From Latrodectus hesperus (lineage: Eukaryota > Arthropoda > Arachnida > Araneae > Theridiidae), in the NCBI GenBank assembly GCA_037975125.1, contig CM075851.1, forward strand, positions 122,975,063 through 123,039,062: 64,000 nucleotides of DNA, read 5' to 3'. This document shows positions 21,540-35,500 of this stretch, in pieces (within the stretch, counting starts at the first letter, position 1; the number at the start of each line of letters is the position of its first letter). The position numbers and the translations under genes are program-made. The notes under the pieces are model-generated. The model was not told the DNA's origin and did no database searches. It saw only the letters and a list, made by a program, of their open reading frames with translations.

Positions 21540-23075
21540 TACGTTTCTTCTGGGCGAATTCATTTGTGGGAAAGAAAAAACGGTGGAACAATCGGATTTT
21601 CTAGAGAAGGTTGTGCATTATTTTCTGAACGTATCAATTTCTTCTGTAAATACTTGTGCACTGTGGTGCAATGGTTGTGCATTATATTCGGTGGAACAAT
21701 CTGATTTTCTGGAAGAGTTGTGCATTATATTCTGAACGCATTAATTTCTTCTGTAAACACTTATGCACTGTGGTGCAATAGTTGTACATTATATACCGTG
21801 GAACAATATGATTTTCTAGAAGGGGTTGTGCATTTTATATTCTGAACGCATTAATTTCTTCTGTAAACACTTATGCACTGTGGTGCAATAGTTGTACATT
21901 ATATACCGTGGAACAATATGATTTTCTAGAAGGGGTTGTGCATTTTATATTCTGAACGCATTAATTTCTTCTGTAAACACTTATGCACTGTGGTGCAATA
22001 GTTGTACATTATATACCGTGGAACAATATGATTTTCTAGAAGGGGTTGTGCATTTTATATTCTGAACGCATTAATTTCTTCTGTAAACACTTATGCACTG
22101 TGGTGCAATAGTTGTACATTATATACCGTGGAACAATATGATTTTCTAGAAGGGGTTGTGCATTTTATATTCTGAACGCATTAATTTCTTCTGTAAACAC
22201 TTATGCACTGTGGTGCAATAGTTGTACATTATATACCGTGGAACAATATGATTTTCTAGAAGGGGTTGTGCATTTTATATTCTGAACGCATTAATTTCTT
22301 CTGTAAACACTTATGCACTGTGGTGCAATAGTTGTACATTATATACCGTGGAACAATATGATTTTCTAGAAGGGGTTGTGCATTTTATATTCTGAACGCA
22401 TTAATTTCTTCTGTAAACACTTATGCACTGTGGTGCAATAGTTGTACATTATATACCGTGGAACAATATGATTTTCTAGAAGGGGTTGTGCATTTTATAT
22501 TCTGAACGCATTAATTTCTTCTGTAAACACTTATGCACTGTGGTGCAATAGTTGTACATTATATACCGTGGAACAATATGATTTTCTAGAAGGGGTTGTG
22601 CATTTTATATTCTGAACGCATTAATTTCTTCTGTAAACACTTGTGCACTGTGGTGCAATAGTTGTACATTATATACGGTTGAACAATCTGATTTTCTAGA
22701 AGAGGTTGTGCATTTTATTCTGAACGTATTAATTTCTTCTGTAAACACTTGTGCACTGTGGTGCAATGGTTGTGCATTATATTCTGAACGAATTAATTTC
22801 TTCTGTAACTACTTGTGCACTGTGGTGCAATAGTTGTACATTATATACGGTGGAAGAATCTGATTTTCTAGAAGAGGTTGTGCATTTTATATTCGGAACG
22901 TATTAATTTCTTCTGTAAATACTTGTGCACTGTACTGCAATGGTTGTGCTTTATATACGGTAGAACAATCATATTTTCTAGAGGATGTTGTGCATTATAT
23001 ACGGTTGAACAATCTGATTTTCTAGAAGAGGTTGTGCATTATATTCTGAACGTATTAATTTCCTCTGTAAACATT
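21540..23075. repeat. Satellite array with 110-bp unit
   Basis: The motif TCTGAACGCATTAATTTC recurs at 21731, 21841, 21951, 22061, 22171, 22281, 22391, 22501 and 22611, exactly 110 bp apart and nearly identical. Diverged or shortened copies extend on both sides (about 21540-21730 and 22680-23075, with spacings of 107, 108, 64 and 152 bp). Each unit carries TTGTGCATT, GCACTGTGGTGC and a TTTTCTAGAAG motif. Sequence is homogenised in the centre and degenerate at the edges, as expected from unequal exchange. It has no coding content of its own. Confidence 0.97.
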
Positions 23076-23079
23076 TAAA

Positions 23080-24520
23080 TCTGATAAATAAATAAAATAT
23101 TTTTGTCCATTTTAATGGCAGGAAGTACATAGGGGTATTGGTCATTTTTACACATTATTGACATAACCCATATTTTTATTATAATTCGATATATAACTTT
23201 GGGTTTTTCACCTCATATTGATTCTGATGAAATTTGGGTCATGCACTTTAGCATGTAAACATCACGCTTGTTTTTCCAATACAATATTAATGCAGAAAGG
23301 AAGACTAACGTCCCCTTGTATCAATTTACTAGCGAAATCTCCTTTTTTTGCAGTGCTACATACATTAATTTTCCTTTCTAAAATGAATTGGAAAAATTCC
23401 TTTGAAAAGAATTTATTCATAAATAACCTATATCTCTTTTTTTATTCTTCACAGAACTCTTCAACCTTATTTATTAAGTAAGGCTGTAATTCCAATATGT
23501 TTAACTTTTTTTTAAATATTTTCTAAAACACACATCCATATTGAAAGTATCCATATTTACCAGCTTATTTATACAGGGTAATTCTGCACAGTTTTCTCTT
23601 TTTAAGAATATATTGTTTGCTTATCAACCATTTTCTTGAATTTAATGACTTCATCTATAGCTAATCCTTCTGAAGGATCATTTCTTAAAATCAAATTTCG
23701 TCTTGCTTTTATTATTTGTAAAATGTAAAAATCGTAAAATTATATACATGTAAAATAAAAATAAATAAATAAAAATTGTCTGCTGACCAATTAGCTTAAA
23801 TATTGTTTTTATCTATAAACAGTTAGAAGAATAAGTCAAAAGAATTTATACACAGTTTTGATCTATCGATACATATCTCTTTGGATTCATATTTTCTTTC
23901 GTTAACTTGCGTGTAATTCTGTATTTGAAAAGCATATTCAATTATTTCTAAACAAATTTTTAAATATTTGCTGAAAAAATTCAAGTTCTTCAACTAAATG
24001 TTATTTCCTTAGAGTTATTTAAATGTTATTTGTTTTATTATTGTTTTCATTAAAATGTGATTTAATGATACAATGTTATTTAAATTTTCGAGAGATTTAC
24101 CCTCGAAACTTAAAAGTGAGCTAGCCATTTACCTTACACCAATTAAAAATAAAATGATAATGAGGAATTTGCATGAGTATTGTTAACAAGAAAAATACTA
24201 TCATTGAATTCAAATTCATCAGAGCAATCAGAATCACTGATTCTGTCTACTTATTCCTGAAAATTTTCTTCTTCCAAATTGTCCAATATTTCTCAGTGTG
24301 TTCGGTGGTTGTGGGTTTAATGAAAACTGCCTTTAGCGTAACAATAATTTAATTATTCAAAGCTAAGTTACACACAATAACAAAGAGTAACACTAAATTA
24401 AAAGGATGATAAAAACAAATCTGAAGAGTTCGAAATCAAAAACCTAACTACTGTCTTTCCTTCTCCCCGCTAGGGGCGCTCTCGGAAAGGAAGAGAGAGA
24501 GACAGTAAAGTATCATATCT
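23080..24520. other. No gene recognised
   Basis: AT-rich. The 23218-23481 plus-strand frame has no recognised motif. A GA/CT-rich imperfect inverted repeat lies at 24446-24515. Confidence 0.45.
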
Positions 24521-24530
24521 GATTGGTGTT

Positions 24531-24650
24531 GCAAGGATGGGAAAAAACCCGGTTTATTCCATTAATAAAAAAATGAATTTTTTCCCATGGAAATTGTGAA
24601 AATTCCCAAATTTTCAAAATTGCGGAAAATTTCAATTTTCTTAAAAATTT
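24531..24650 (+). mobile_element. Possible hAT-like left terminus (single end)
   Basis: CAAGGATGGGAAAAAACCCGG resembles hAT left ends of the CAGGGATGGGAAAA type. It is followed by repeats of AATTCCCAAATTTTC character. A weakly similar reversed segment lies at about 26298-26336 (AATTCCCAGGAATTTT, then CTACCATC), but I could not match an 8-bp duplication, so the extent is unknown. Confidence 0.3.
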
Positions 24651-26780
24651 AAAAGTTTTTAACTATGAAAATCACACACACATAATATGTTTAAAAAGAT
24701 GTATTTTTATGATTTCTACTTTTATTTATGACAATAAAAATTTCTCAAAACATTTGGAAAAATATTACAGCCATTTGTAAATATTGGAGAGCTTTCAAGT
24801 TGTGTTCATTGCAATTGTTACTCGTAATGTTTATTATTTGAATGTGCATATATTAAATTTTTGGACAGAGAAATTATTTAGATATGCTGTCTTTCACATA
24901 TAAATTCCTCGAAAAATATAAAACTAATATGTATAAACTTCAATCTTTCTATATGTATTTCTTGAAAATATTATTCTATTATTATTTATAAACTTAATGT
25001 TAAATTAAACACAATAGATTAGATTGATAACTGATTCTAAAATTGCATAATAAAATTTTTTTAACGTCAATCGTTAGTGTATATCGATATTCATTTTGTT
25101 TTTCATTAGATATCTGGAGTTACATTTGATCAATTTAGATAAAAAATAATAGTCTGGATGTACATCTATAGTTTGAAACATTAATTCAGAAAGTAATTTT
25201 TAACTATTGTGGTTTCATTTTCTGTGGTTAATTGAGTTTGTCAATTTAAATAGTTATAAGTTACTATTAAGAAACTGCTAATAATGCTAGAATATATTGA
25301 TGATAATTTCCCTCTGCAAATAAAGATATTTATAATTGGATTGAAATAACATCTGCAGTTTTAGTGCAACTCAAAATTACATGCAAATTGTAATATTGTT
25401 TTAACGTTAGCTTATTTCATAGGATTTTTGTCACATTAATTCCTACAAGATACGATTTAAATGATGATTCGCTGGAAGAGCTCTTTTTTGTTCACAACTT
25501 ACATGTCACCTCGACACATACTTTCATTTATATATTGGTTAAATTTGTGCACCATTTACACATATTCAGTTGAGAAGTAGCACATGAAACAGAATCTTTT
25601 TGTATCATTGATAAATTAAAAAAAATTTCAATTAGAAGTCAAAGCAAAAGTGAAAGCAATTTGCTTGGCAATATTCATTTTTAAATCATCAATTTTCAGT
25701 TTATTACAAAGACTAAAATTATCAAGTACTACCTTACTTTTTTTTCAAATAATTTATTTTTAAGAAATATAATACATTAAAATTAAAGTGAAATTATTTT
25801 TTTAAAAAATAAAGCAATTTCGAATACATAAGAAACAAATCTACCATATAAAGAGAATGATCGCAAAAAATAATTAATCTCTTACAACCTAAAAGAACTG
25901 AAAATGGAAAAATAGAAATGAAGAAAAGAATCACTATTTGTTAGAGTGAAACAATATTATTTTTGATCAAAAACAATTTTCAGTTTATTTTCATAGTTTC
26001 ATTAAATATATATTTGTGAAAAACATTGGCTTTCCAACAATCGTAGTAGCGACAGATCTCGCCATACACCTATATAAAAATATCCCCTAGGGATGAAATT
26101 TTTCAATACTATATTTTTTTTACAATTTTAATATATTCATATTTTATGCTTTTTACTGCTTTTATGAATGCTTATTGTAGAAAATAAAATTTCACTTTGT
26201 TTAAAAATTATTTAGATACCAAATTTTACTTCACTACGGTTCAAATATATGCGAAAAAAGAATCTCTAAAACGAAATATAATTGGCTGAGTTTATACCCT
26301 CAAAATTCCCAGGAATTTTACATTTCTACCATCTGATATTTTTTTCAGGCAAACCCTTACCATTATGACTATATATATATATTCAATTGAAAAAATTTGT
26401 TAAGGTGATGATGAATATTTATATTTTTCAGAAAAGAAACAACCGTTTTTACGCCAGATTTCTCCATACTGACAGTTTCTTAATTTTTACGATATTCGAG
26501 CACAAAAAGGCAGCAAATCAGTCTACTTCAAGTATATGAAGAAAATTTTACAGACAGGAATCGAAATGGAAGAAACAATTCAATGTAGAAATGCTGTATC
26601 ACAGCTGCGTTCTGAGAAATTGAATTTCGTTACACACATGTAAAGGCGGAAGAAAATAATTAAATAAATAATATTCTAAATTTGGTTACAGGATTTCTCA
26701 TCTGGAGACCTCCACTATGCTTTGTATATATCCCTATGATGAAGCAAAGCGTCACCAGTTAGTAATTCATTTTTGACTAG
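24651..26780. other. AT-rich stretch, no gene recognised
   Basis: No frame of note. It could be the interior or remains of a non-autonomous DNA element if the 24531 terminus is real. Confidence 0.4.
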
Positions 26781-27199
26781 TTTACAATAGCAAAATTAAT
26801 ATGCAATCCACCCAAATTGCAACACTAAGAAAAACAAGAGATATCACAACAAAATTTATTTTGTAGATAACATGTTGACTAATTATCAAATGATTAAATT
26901 TACAGATTTCTGTAAAGTGTGGCTCCTGCCAAAAACAGTAGCCAGAATAGCTATCATTCTTGGAGATAACCGCTGCCACACGCCTCGACATTGATTCGAA
27001 GATTGGATGTGTTCTTGGGGTACAGTAGATCAAGCAACTTCCACAGGTTCTGAAGTTTATCTGGTGCGGTAGCTGGGGATGTAATCTTGGTCAATCATTG
27101 AGCAACCACGGACCACTTGTTTTCTATCGGCGAAAGATCCGGAGAGCGAGTAGGCAATTGAAGCAATTCAATCTGGCGATAGACGAAGAGCACTTGGAC

Positions 27200-27212
27200 A
27201 ATGCATGCCACG
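27200..27212. repeat. SINE target site duplication, low-coordinate copy
   Basis: AATGCATGCCACG matches AATGTATGCCACG at 27387-27399 with one difference. The two copies flank the SINE. Confidence 0.8.
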
Positions 27213-27386
27213 CGGTTTGTTTGTCGCCCAACGGTCATTTTTTGCACACGAGGGCTAATTAGACCGGGACTTACGGTTTAAAGTGGATTCCGAACTACTA
27301 CAAACATCCATGCCCAAGGTGGGATTGGAATCCACTTACTGTTGAACCGAAGGCAAGAACGCTAACCATTCGGCTGCCAGCTCGGC
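27213..27386 (-). mobile_element. tRNA-derived SINE inserted in the Tc1 transposase
   Basis: On the minus strand the element begins GCCGAGCTGGCAGCCGAATG, with an A-box-like GGTTAGCG. A degraded B box follows (GGATTCCAATCCC). After it comes GGGCATGGATGT, a stretch also found just after the tRNA head of the SINE at 58231. The body is about 174 bp. A 13-bp target duplication with one mismatch surrounds it, dating the insertion after the transposase. Confidence 0.75.
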
Positions 27387-28299
27387 AATGTATGCCACGT
27401 GTGGTCACGTATTATCCTGTTGAAATATGGCTATGGGCAATCCCGAAAGTAAGGGAGGGCAACTGGCTCCTCCAACAAGTCGGAGATGTTGCACTGGCTG
27501 TTTAAAGTACCGGTAATTCGTACAAGAGGACTGCGAGAGTGATATCCAATAACACACCATACCATAATAGCCGATGCAAGACCAGTGTGGCGGCATAATA
27601 CAGCTGTTCAACATCCTCTCTCCACGGTGTCTTGAGACTCGAATGCGACCATCGTGATGTTGCAGACAGAAGCGTGACTTGTCAGTAAAGACAATATCAT
27701 TCCATTCTGCATCTTCTTTCACCGCACCATCGGTGGCGGATACATCAGTGGTTCTGCGTCAAAGGTAGACAAAGTAATGGACGTCTTGCGGACAGATTAT
27801 TCTGCTGTAAATGACGTCGAATGGAACGCGCAGAGACTGGACGATGCGTTACAGACTGAATGTGCTGTGCTATGGTAAGCGATCCGTCAGTGCCATGCGC
27901 AAAATTTACCTGTCATCACGTGAAGTGGTGCACTGAGGTGGATGTGATCGAACACGTCAGTCCGTCGTATCCTCCTACATCCAATAATCACATATCCGTA
28001 TTACAGTTGTTTGGTTTTGTCTAACACGAGTACCGATTTCCCTAAAAGATAATCCACAATCTCGGTAGACCACTATCCTTCCTCTGTCGAACTCAAATAC
28101 CTGATTGCTGTTTTTTACGAGGCATAATTAATCGTTTTTTTCCCCTGAAAAACATAAAAAAAACAAGAATTGCCAAACTTGAAATCGTCGAAACCTTCAA
28201 GCCTTAAATAGCGCTTTGAAGTGGAGCCACAGACTTGCGTGATGTGTGTCTGCGCTAAAATTCTAATCATTTGCATATCTCACCTCCGCAATGTATGTT

Positions 28300-28562
28300 G
28301 TAAATTTCCTGTTATTCTCATGCTTCCTTCAGAATGTTGTATTTACAGTGGCCAGCAGTGTAAATAATCCTTGATGGTTAATACTTTCGAGTGGTTTAAA
28401 ACTTTTCCATCGAGGTTTCGTTTTATAACATTTTCTTTACAAATTTAATGCTTTAAATCAAATCAATGTTCCAATCAAAAGTTTCATATCCTTCTGCGGA
28501 CATACCTGAAAAGTATTATCTAAACTGTCATAAAAAATATCAATGTCATCTTTATCCTTTAG
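28300..28562 (-). pseudogene. Non-LTR endonuclease fragment
   Basis: The minus strand reads DIDIFYDSLDNTFQVCPQKD then MKLLIGTL. This follows the FY-QL-KD-LIMGD pattern in the middle of RTE-type apurinic endonucleases, although the catalytic aspartate of GD is lost. A degraded NDNGLRL-like stretch follows towards 28310. It is only a fragment. Confidence 0.4.
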
Positions 28563-28569
28563 GTAGGTA

Positions 28570-31500
28570 CATAATCACAAACTATGCAGTTATGCTTATC
28601 CCTTATAAGTAGCATATATTCTTCATTTGATGGATTAAAATTCTCTCAAGGACATTCTTAATTTTTTTTCACACAATAAAGCCTGCACCAAAGTGATGCT
28701 TATTATCCAGACAATTTTTATATATGCGATATCGAAGAATCCGTCCAGCAATCCAGCGGATTTCTGTTAATATCGACATCATAATTTTTATATTAATCAA
28801 AAACATTAACAAGATTTCTCAGTTTTCCCTCATATAAAAAGTTTATGCATACCAAGATCAAATAATCACATATCTAATTTCCTGCCAAATCTGTATATAG
28901 ATGTATCTGGTACCAACTCTTTGGGATTTCTGAACAAGAAATTTTTGAGGTGAGCTTGTTAGTCTTACACACAATTTCCAGCTTGAAAGAGAAATCCCGA
29001 TATAATCTCCAAGATTTGGGTGCCCATTTTAAGTTTTTTTAATGATATGCATGGGATACATTGGGACTATTTTTTAAAACTCGTCATCACATAGATTGGA
29101 AACTGTCTCTAAATAAATTAATTGTGATAATTATTAGGTGAATTTTGTGTTAACACTACGAAGGTTTAAGTATCACATTTTGCTATTTAATGGACATTTT
29201 TTGTTTTAATTTTTGTGCATTTATTGCTGATAAAAATTAAAAAAATATGCATACATAATAAATTCAAGAATTAATTTTTTTACTTTTTTCTGTATTGCAA
29301 TTCATTTAATTTAAATCCTTAGAAATACAAATGTACAGAATGAAAGACAGATTTTTGTTAAAATAATAATTTTTACAGGGATATTTTGAAATCCAATTTT
29401 TACCCAATACATTCCCTATTTTTTATTGTAAATATTATGACATATTAAGAAATTAAATTATCAGAATAAATAGTAGCAAAGTTTTCAGACTTCTTTCTGG
29501 ACTTTATTAAAAATATATATTTCATTGTTTTCTCAACAATAACTTTGAATATTTTAATAATTTTTTTAATGAGAAATATTTTACAGATAAAATTACATTT
29601 TCTTAGAAAGCATAATTAACCCAATTGCATTTTTAGCACTTTTTAAAACATTTTAGACTGAATTTATTGATTTCAGTCAATTTCAACAGTCATTTTATCC
29701 ATAGAAAGTTTTAACATTTATGAATGAAAACTAACATTGCATAATTAAGGAGGTAAATCATAAATTACTGAATACAGACAGTGAAAATAATTCCTTTGAA
29801 AAACATAAAAAAATACCTGTTTTATTCTGATTTATACCAAAAAAGAAAATTAATGTGTACAGGAGATAATATATGATAAAGTTCCAAAATGAAGATAAAA
29901 TATATCTTGCATATAACCTTCATTTTCCAATGATTCTCTATTTATTGTTTCAGATATATAAAATTTTAAAACATAATAACAGGTACATTTAAGTTTCTCA
30001 TTTTTAATTTTCATTCTGAAAATATTGAGAAAATTTTATTTTTTATTTATTTTAAAAATAAAAAGCATGTGAGTATTTTATTAGAAAAAATTTAACTGCA
30101 TAGTAACTCTATAGTATAATAATCCTGAATTATTTATTTAATTTTTTGTCAGCATGTAATACTGATTCAAACCATCAAACTATCAAATAAAGCTCATAGC
30201 TTTAATGATTCCAGCAAATTAAGAAATGTCTAAGAAAAAGCTAATTTTATACAAAACCTGTAATGGTTAACATTGTGATTGTTTGTGCACTACTTATTTA
30301 CTTTAAGTACAATATTAACTAAATTTAATTTTTGTTTTTACTTCATTTGAGATTTCATAGTATTATTTATTATTGCATTATATACTCTGTCAATGGTGAT
30401 TTAAATTTATATATGCATGTACATATACATAACTAATTGCGAGTCACTCTCCCATTTTTAAGATGGATTTTCATCTTTTGAAAGTTTTAGAAGTATTTTT
30501 TAATAATAAAATTTTGTTTTAAAACAATATTGTAGAATCTGAAATTTTAATGATTAAGTTTTCAAACAAAATTTTGGAAACCAGTAATTTTCGCAGAGAA
30601 GCATTGATATGAAAATAATGTAACATATGCTAGAAATAAATTACTGTACATCCTGTTTACTTGCCACTTACAATGTGAGATTCTTCGCTTATCCTCAACA
30701 GCAGATTTTACAGGCGACTAAAATTAAAGTGTAATGTTATCCTTAAAAATTTGAAATTTAGCGATTATATATGCCAATAAGTTTTTGAGAATCAAATAAG
30801 GTTGAGGTTAAAATCATATGGGTTTTGTAGATTTCATCCTGCGTCAATTTTGAATTAGTTACTTCAACAGAAAACTTTCAATGTATTCATTATCATTATT
30901 AAGAATATGTTAATAACTCCCATATTTTTCTGATATCATCATGAAAAGTAAATAATTTTGAAATAATTATACACAAAGTTATGATCGGTATCTATAAAGA
31001 ATGTAAAATTTAAAATCTCTCTGCGTACCTATTATATTCAAGAAAAATGAATGTCATTATATGATTTTTGTATTAAACTGAAAAGAGACTGTGGATTTGA
31101 ATTTTTTTTCTACGGAAGTACTAAATAAGGAAGAAAATATTTTGAGGAGAATTGTAAACTATTTAGAAATTTGTTACAAATTGTAGAATTATGGTTTTTG
31201 ATAAATTTATTTTTTACATAGTTAAAATTAATATTTCTCATTAAATATTTTTTGATAACACTTTTATTCATGTTGTTATACTAAAGGGAAGGATATTTAT
31301 TTATATAATGGGCTGTGTGTATTATTTTTTTACACTTTTTTTATATTATTCTTTGATAAATTTTTTTTTATTTTTTTGTACACTTTTAACTTCTATTTTT
31401 CTACTTTTCTTTTTAGATTGATATTGGCTAATATTTTCAATGAATTACATTTTCTATTTTTTGGTGTATGTTCAGAAGTTTATTGTTTTCAAAGTTCTTG

Positions 31501-32461
31501 GCCAATAGTGATATAAATCTTGCTGATATTTTCTAGCTCAACATTTCAGAAAGGATATTGAATACAAATTCAATTTGATATATTTACTTCCTTAACTACT
31601 TCACATATTTTTATACAGAAGTCTTCTATTATCATATCATGGAATTACATTTTTTCTTCAGTTATTATCTCAGCTGAATATTTAAGCCACTGAATTTATT
31701 AAACTTAAACTTAGTTCCCAACTTATTTCTTGACAAGGAGCAGAATTTCTACAGTATCCTTGTATCCATGGAATAATATCATTAACATTAAATGTTCTGT
31801 TTTCTCCAAATAAATAAACACATGTTACTTATTTGTTTTAAACCCAATTGAAAAAATATTTAAAGTGTAATCCTAAGCGTTTACAAGCATTTTTACAAAT
31901 AATCTCATAGAAGCAAATGAGAAATCAACAAATGTATTATTTTAAACTATTATAAAAAGTGAAATTGTGTAACACATAAATACTAAATAATTTATTACAG
32001 AAAATTTGGGATCATTAAAATATTATGTAAATCAATTTATTTGTAATTTGGTAAAAACTTGCAGATAAGAATTTAATTTTATCTCCTGAATCTTTTCCTT
32101 AGCATAAAATCGCATATATTTCAAATATGATTCTGTAAATTATTTTTGCAGTTTATGACAGTTTAGAAACAAAAAATGCAATATATAACTCTAAGAATAT
32201 ATTACTTATCCTTCAACAACTATTTTAGTTAATTGATATTAAGATTTTCAATGGACAGTAATTATTTTGCTTTTATATCTTATTTTTAAAAGCCTAAGTG
32301 TGATTTGGAATATTCAATTTAAATAACATTAAACTAATTAAGTTACACAATAAAAAATATCACAACTCTATAAGGAAATTAGAATAATAACTGAAAATAT
32401 ATATAAATAAAACTTTATATATAATATAAAACATTAATTCAACATTAAAAATATAATGAGT
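28570..32461. other. Downstream flank of the FAM120 gene, no gene recognised
   Basis: Long AT-rich sequence without a convincing coding segment. On the minus strand the nearest exact AATAAA hexamers after the FAM120 stop are at about 32036-32041 and 31991-31996, so a 3' UTR of some 400-500 bp is possible. Confidence 0.5.
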
Positions 32462-32587
32462 TTACATTACAATTTGAGATGTATCAAAATCCTCTAATAC
32501 TTCCACCCAGTTAAACTTATCAGGTGCATATATGGTATTACTTGTAATGATGGGAAGTAACTTATAAAATTCCTTGACTACATCACT
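32462..32587 (-). CDS. FAM120: FAM120 exon 5 (terminal)
   Basis: Acceptor TTTCTCCTTAG, phase 0, 41 codons starting SDVVKEFYKLLPIIT and ending DTSQIVM, then TAA at 32462-32464. It follows NQK of exon 4 directly. Confidence 0.85.
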   Translation of the reverse strand, partial: SDVVKEFYKLLPIITSNTIYAPDKFNWVEVLEDFDTSQIVM

Positions 32588-35500
32588 CTAAGGAGAAAAA
32601 AATTATATCATTATCCAAATTATATAGTGCAAAAATTAAACTTCATTTTGAATATTACAGTAAAATTATTTATATATCACATTTCTTTATAAAGAAGTTC
32701 TTAAAAATAAAAATTAATAAATAATTAAAATTAATTGTAATAGTTACTTTTCCTTACAAACATTCTTTAATATTAAGTTCAAATTTATAAAATCTTGCCT
32801 ATATTAAGACAATGATTAAGCTTTAATAATGACAAATATAACACTTAAATTTTTTAATGGAATTATAATTTAGATAAGCAAAATAAAGAATATAACAGTA
32901 CCACATTATTTATTGCAATTTGCAATCACTAAAACTGAGAGTGGCTAAATTAAGTAAATCAAATATTTTCTGGGAAAAGAAAATAAGTTTATCAAGGAAA
33001 AATTTTCTAGATATTAGAAATTTAATATTTAATATTTGTCATACATTTTCTGTTCCATTAAAAAGTTTTTTTTTTCATCATACAATAATGAAGAAAGGAA
33101 TGCAAGATCAGCAGTTTCTTAGTTATAATATAAACTTTATAATCCATTTCCATCCACTTTAATTTTATACTTTATATCTAATTATTACTTGTAAAAGTAA
33201 ATATAATAGTCTTGTTATGAAATTTAAAATAATCTATTGAATTCAATTAGTTTTAAGTAATGGAATGGGTGTAAGCTAGTTTTTAGTTAAGATGACCTAA
33301 TCCATTTTTATCAAGCTTATTACTTTTTTAACCCAAGATATCTGTATATGGATCAAACATCAATATACATGTTATAGATATGAAAATATAAGATTGAATA
33401 CCTATATTAATACATAATTGAAGGTTAGAAACTACAGGATATTCTTATCAAGTATTAACTGAAATTTGTTTAAGACATTGATCCACTTGATGAATTATTT
33501 CTCTTTTCAAACAACAAATATCTGGTATTAATGCTACTCTTTTTTAAATAATTACCCATAGGAATAAGAAAAAATAATTATTATTCAGAATTAATTAATT
33601 TTGTTGTTCTACTTTTGCTAACATGAGTAAACTTGATAAGAATTTATAGTTAAAATAAATACAAAGTATTTAATTATCTCTACCTGAGATAAGAATGGCA
33701 TGCATAAGCTTTTGAATTGAAGATCAAATCCCTAAACATTTAACTGCCAGCTCGGCACATCAAATAAATTCACTTGGATAATAATGCCTCAACATAGAAA
33801 ATTTTTTATCTTTTTTAACAATAGTGGGTTCGGTTTGTATTTTGCTCTACAGTTCTTTGCACACAAAAAATAATTTAATTATGGTACACAGTTTAATATA
33901 AGTTATGAATGCTGAAGTGTAAATTAAGTACAAGATTAGAACAGTCAGACAAAGAGAACAATATTCTGTTGCCAACTTGTCTCAACAATAGAAAAAATCA
34001 GCCCTTTTTTCCTCAGGATTCCACAGTTATTAATATGCATATATGTTGAATATTATTATATCAAGTTTTCAAAGTAGAAACATTTATTTGCAAGTCACTA
34101 TTTCTAGAATGTAAAGTGTAGAGTGTAACAGGTTTTTGAGTGGTGCATCCTGAGTTACACTAAATCTGTTACAACCTTCACCACTAGTTTGAAAGTCTAG
34201 TCTTATAGATTCTCAGGCTGCAATTAAAACCATTTCTCATTACAATCCTTACCAATCAGAACTCAAATTTAAATGCAAGCAAATTAATTACACTCACACC
34301 TCAGCAATGATAGAAAGGTCATCCTTCAGTGGATCCCTTTCCAATGTGGTATATATGGCAATGAAAAGCTGGCAAGTTGACCAAAGAGGCTTCAACGCTC
34401 CATGCACCTTGACTCTTGATTCCCCTTTGAAATGCCAAGAGACATTTTGGTGACAAAATCCGATAAAAATAGAATTTAATATTCTTACAGGGTTGTCTGA
34501 TGATTATTCTTGGGCCTGCCTACTCGACCGCTAGAAATTTTTCTTAGGATGGAAGGAGTGACATGCTCAAGAATTATTACAGAAATGATTATCTGCAGGC
34601 TCATCTGTTCAAAATTGGCCTGGCTCTCTGCCCTCTCTGTGATATTATGCATATGACTGTTATTTTTAGTTGTTAGTTGCAGGTGTTTTTTTAGTTGTTT
34701 TTAATTATCTTTTTAGTTGACCCTTCCTTTTTCATGTTTGATCTCAAGATGACCATGGAGTTCTTCCTCCTGCAAGTTCTGCTTTCAAATTATACTCGAT
34801 TTGACACCTTATGTTCGAGAAGACATTGGTGGGGGTAGTTAAAAAATAATTTTAGATCGAAACTTTGAATCCGTTAAAACAATTAATTAAAAAAGAGCAA
34901 TTAATTTTCATTTAAAATAAAAACTTTATTCATATTTTAATATTTATATTAACAATTATAATAAAAATATAGTTAAAGATTGTTATACAATTTTAGAATA
35001 TTGCAAATTATACTTAAAATTGTGCCTTATTTATTTAGTAAATTTTGCACAATGATGTAAACAGATTTAAGTTAATTATAATTTGATTTCAGACTCAAAA
35101 TTAATTTAAATGAAAAAAAAAAAGAAACCTACCTTTTGATTGCAAAGTTGATGTAAGATAGGTTTTTCTTTAGCTTTAATGTATAAATAATGAAACAACT
35201 TCCCATCAAAAAAGTACCATGGCATAGCAAAATTAATTGGAAATGGATTTCCACATGTATTTAAAACCATTAAAATTGTTGTCACTCCTCTCATAAAAAG
35301 AGTTGATAGACTGACAGCAACTGCATCTACCCAAGGTACCTAAAGTTAACAAATTATTTTTATTAATTCCATTAATTTCAACAGTTTTATTTTTTTATGA
35401 TGTTTTTCTTTAAGAGCTTCATCACTTATATAGCTGACAAAAATTTGCAGTCATTACACAATTGAGAAAAATGAAAAAATGTTTTTTATTTCTTTAATAT

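Larger units (their letters stand above)
26935..28165 (-). pseudogene. Tc1-like transposase pseudogene interrupted by a SINE
   Basis: On the minus strand, a degraded HTH region (about 28160-27900) leads to WNDIVFTDKSRFCLQHHDGR at 27700-27650 (first acid; the usual DES is DKS), then RHRGERMLNS. GLPIAIFQQDNT at about 27440-27405 carries the second acid. After the SINE come PTRSPDLSPIENKWS at about 27150 with the third acid (DDE/D signature partly kept) and VEACGSGYL/SRRVAAVISKN at the end near 26960. Stops and frameshifts are numerous. Removing the SINE restores the order of the conserved blocks across 27200/27400. Confidence 0.8.

Noticed and set aside
21130..23075. CRISPR-like array
   Set aside because: The 110-bp units are contiguous tandem repeats without unique spacers, and the genome is eukaryotic.
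24470..24490. CTCF-like motif CCGCTAGGGGCGCT
   Set aside because: It is one base short in the G-run compared with the CTCF core, so the spacing does not fit.
33741..33757. Second copy of the GCCGAGCTGGC SINE head on the minus strand
   Set aside because: Only about 15 bp resemble the head, with no body, tail or duplication.
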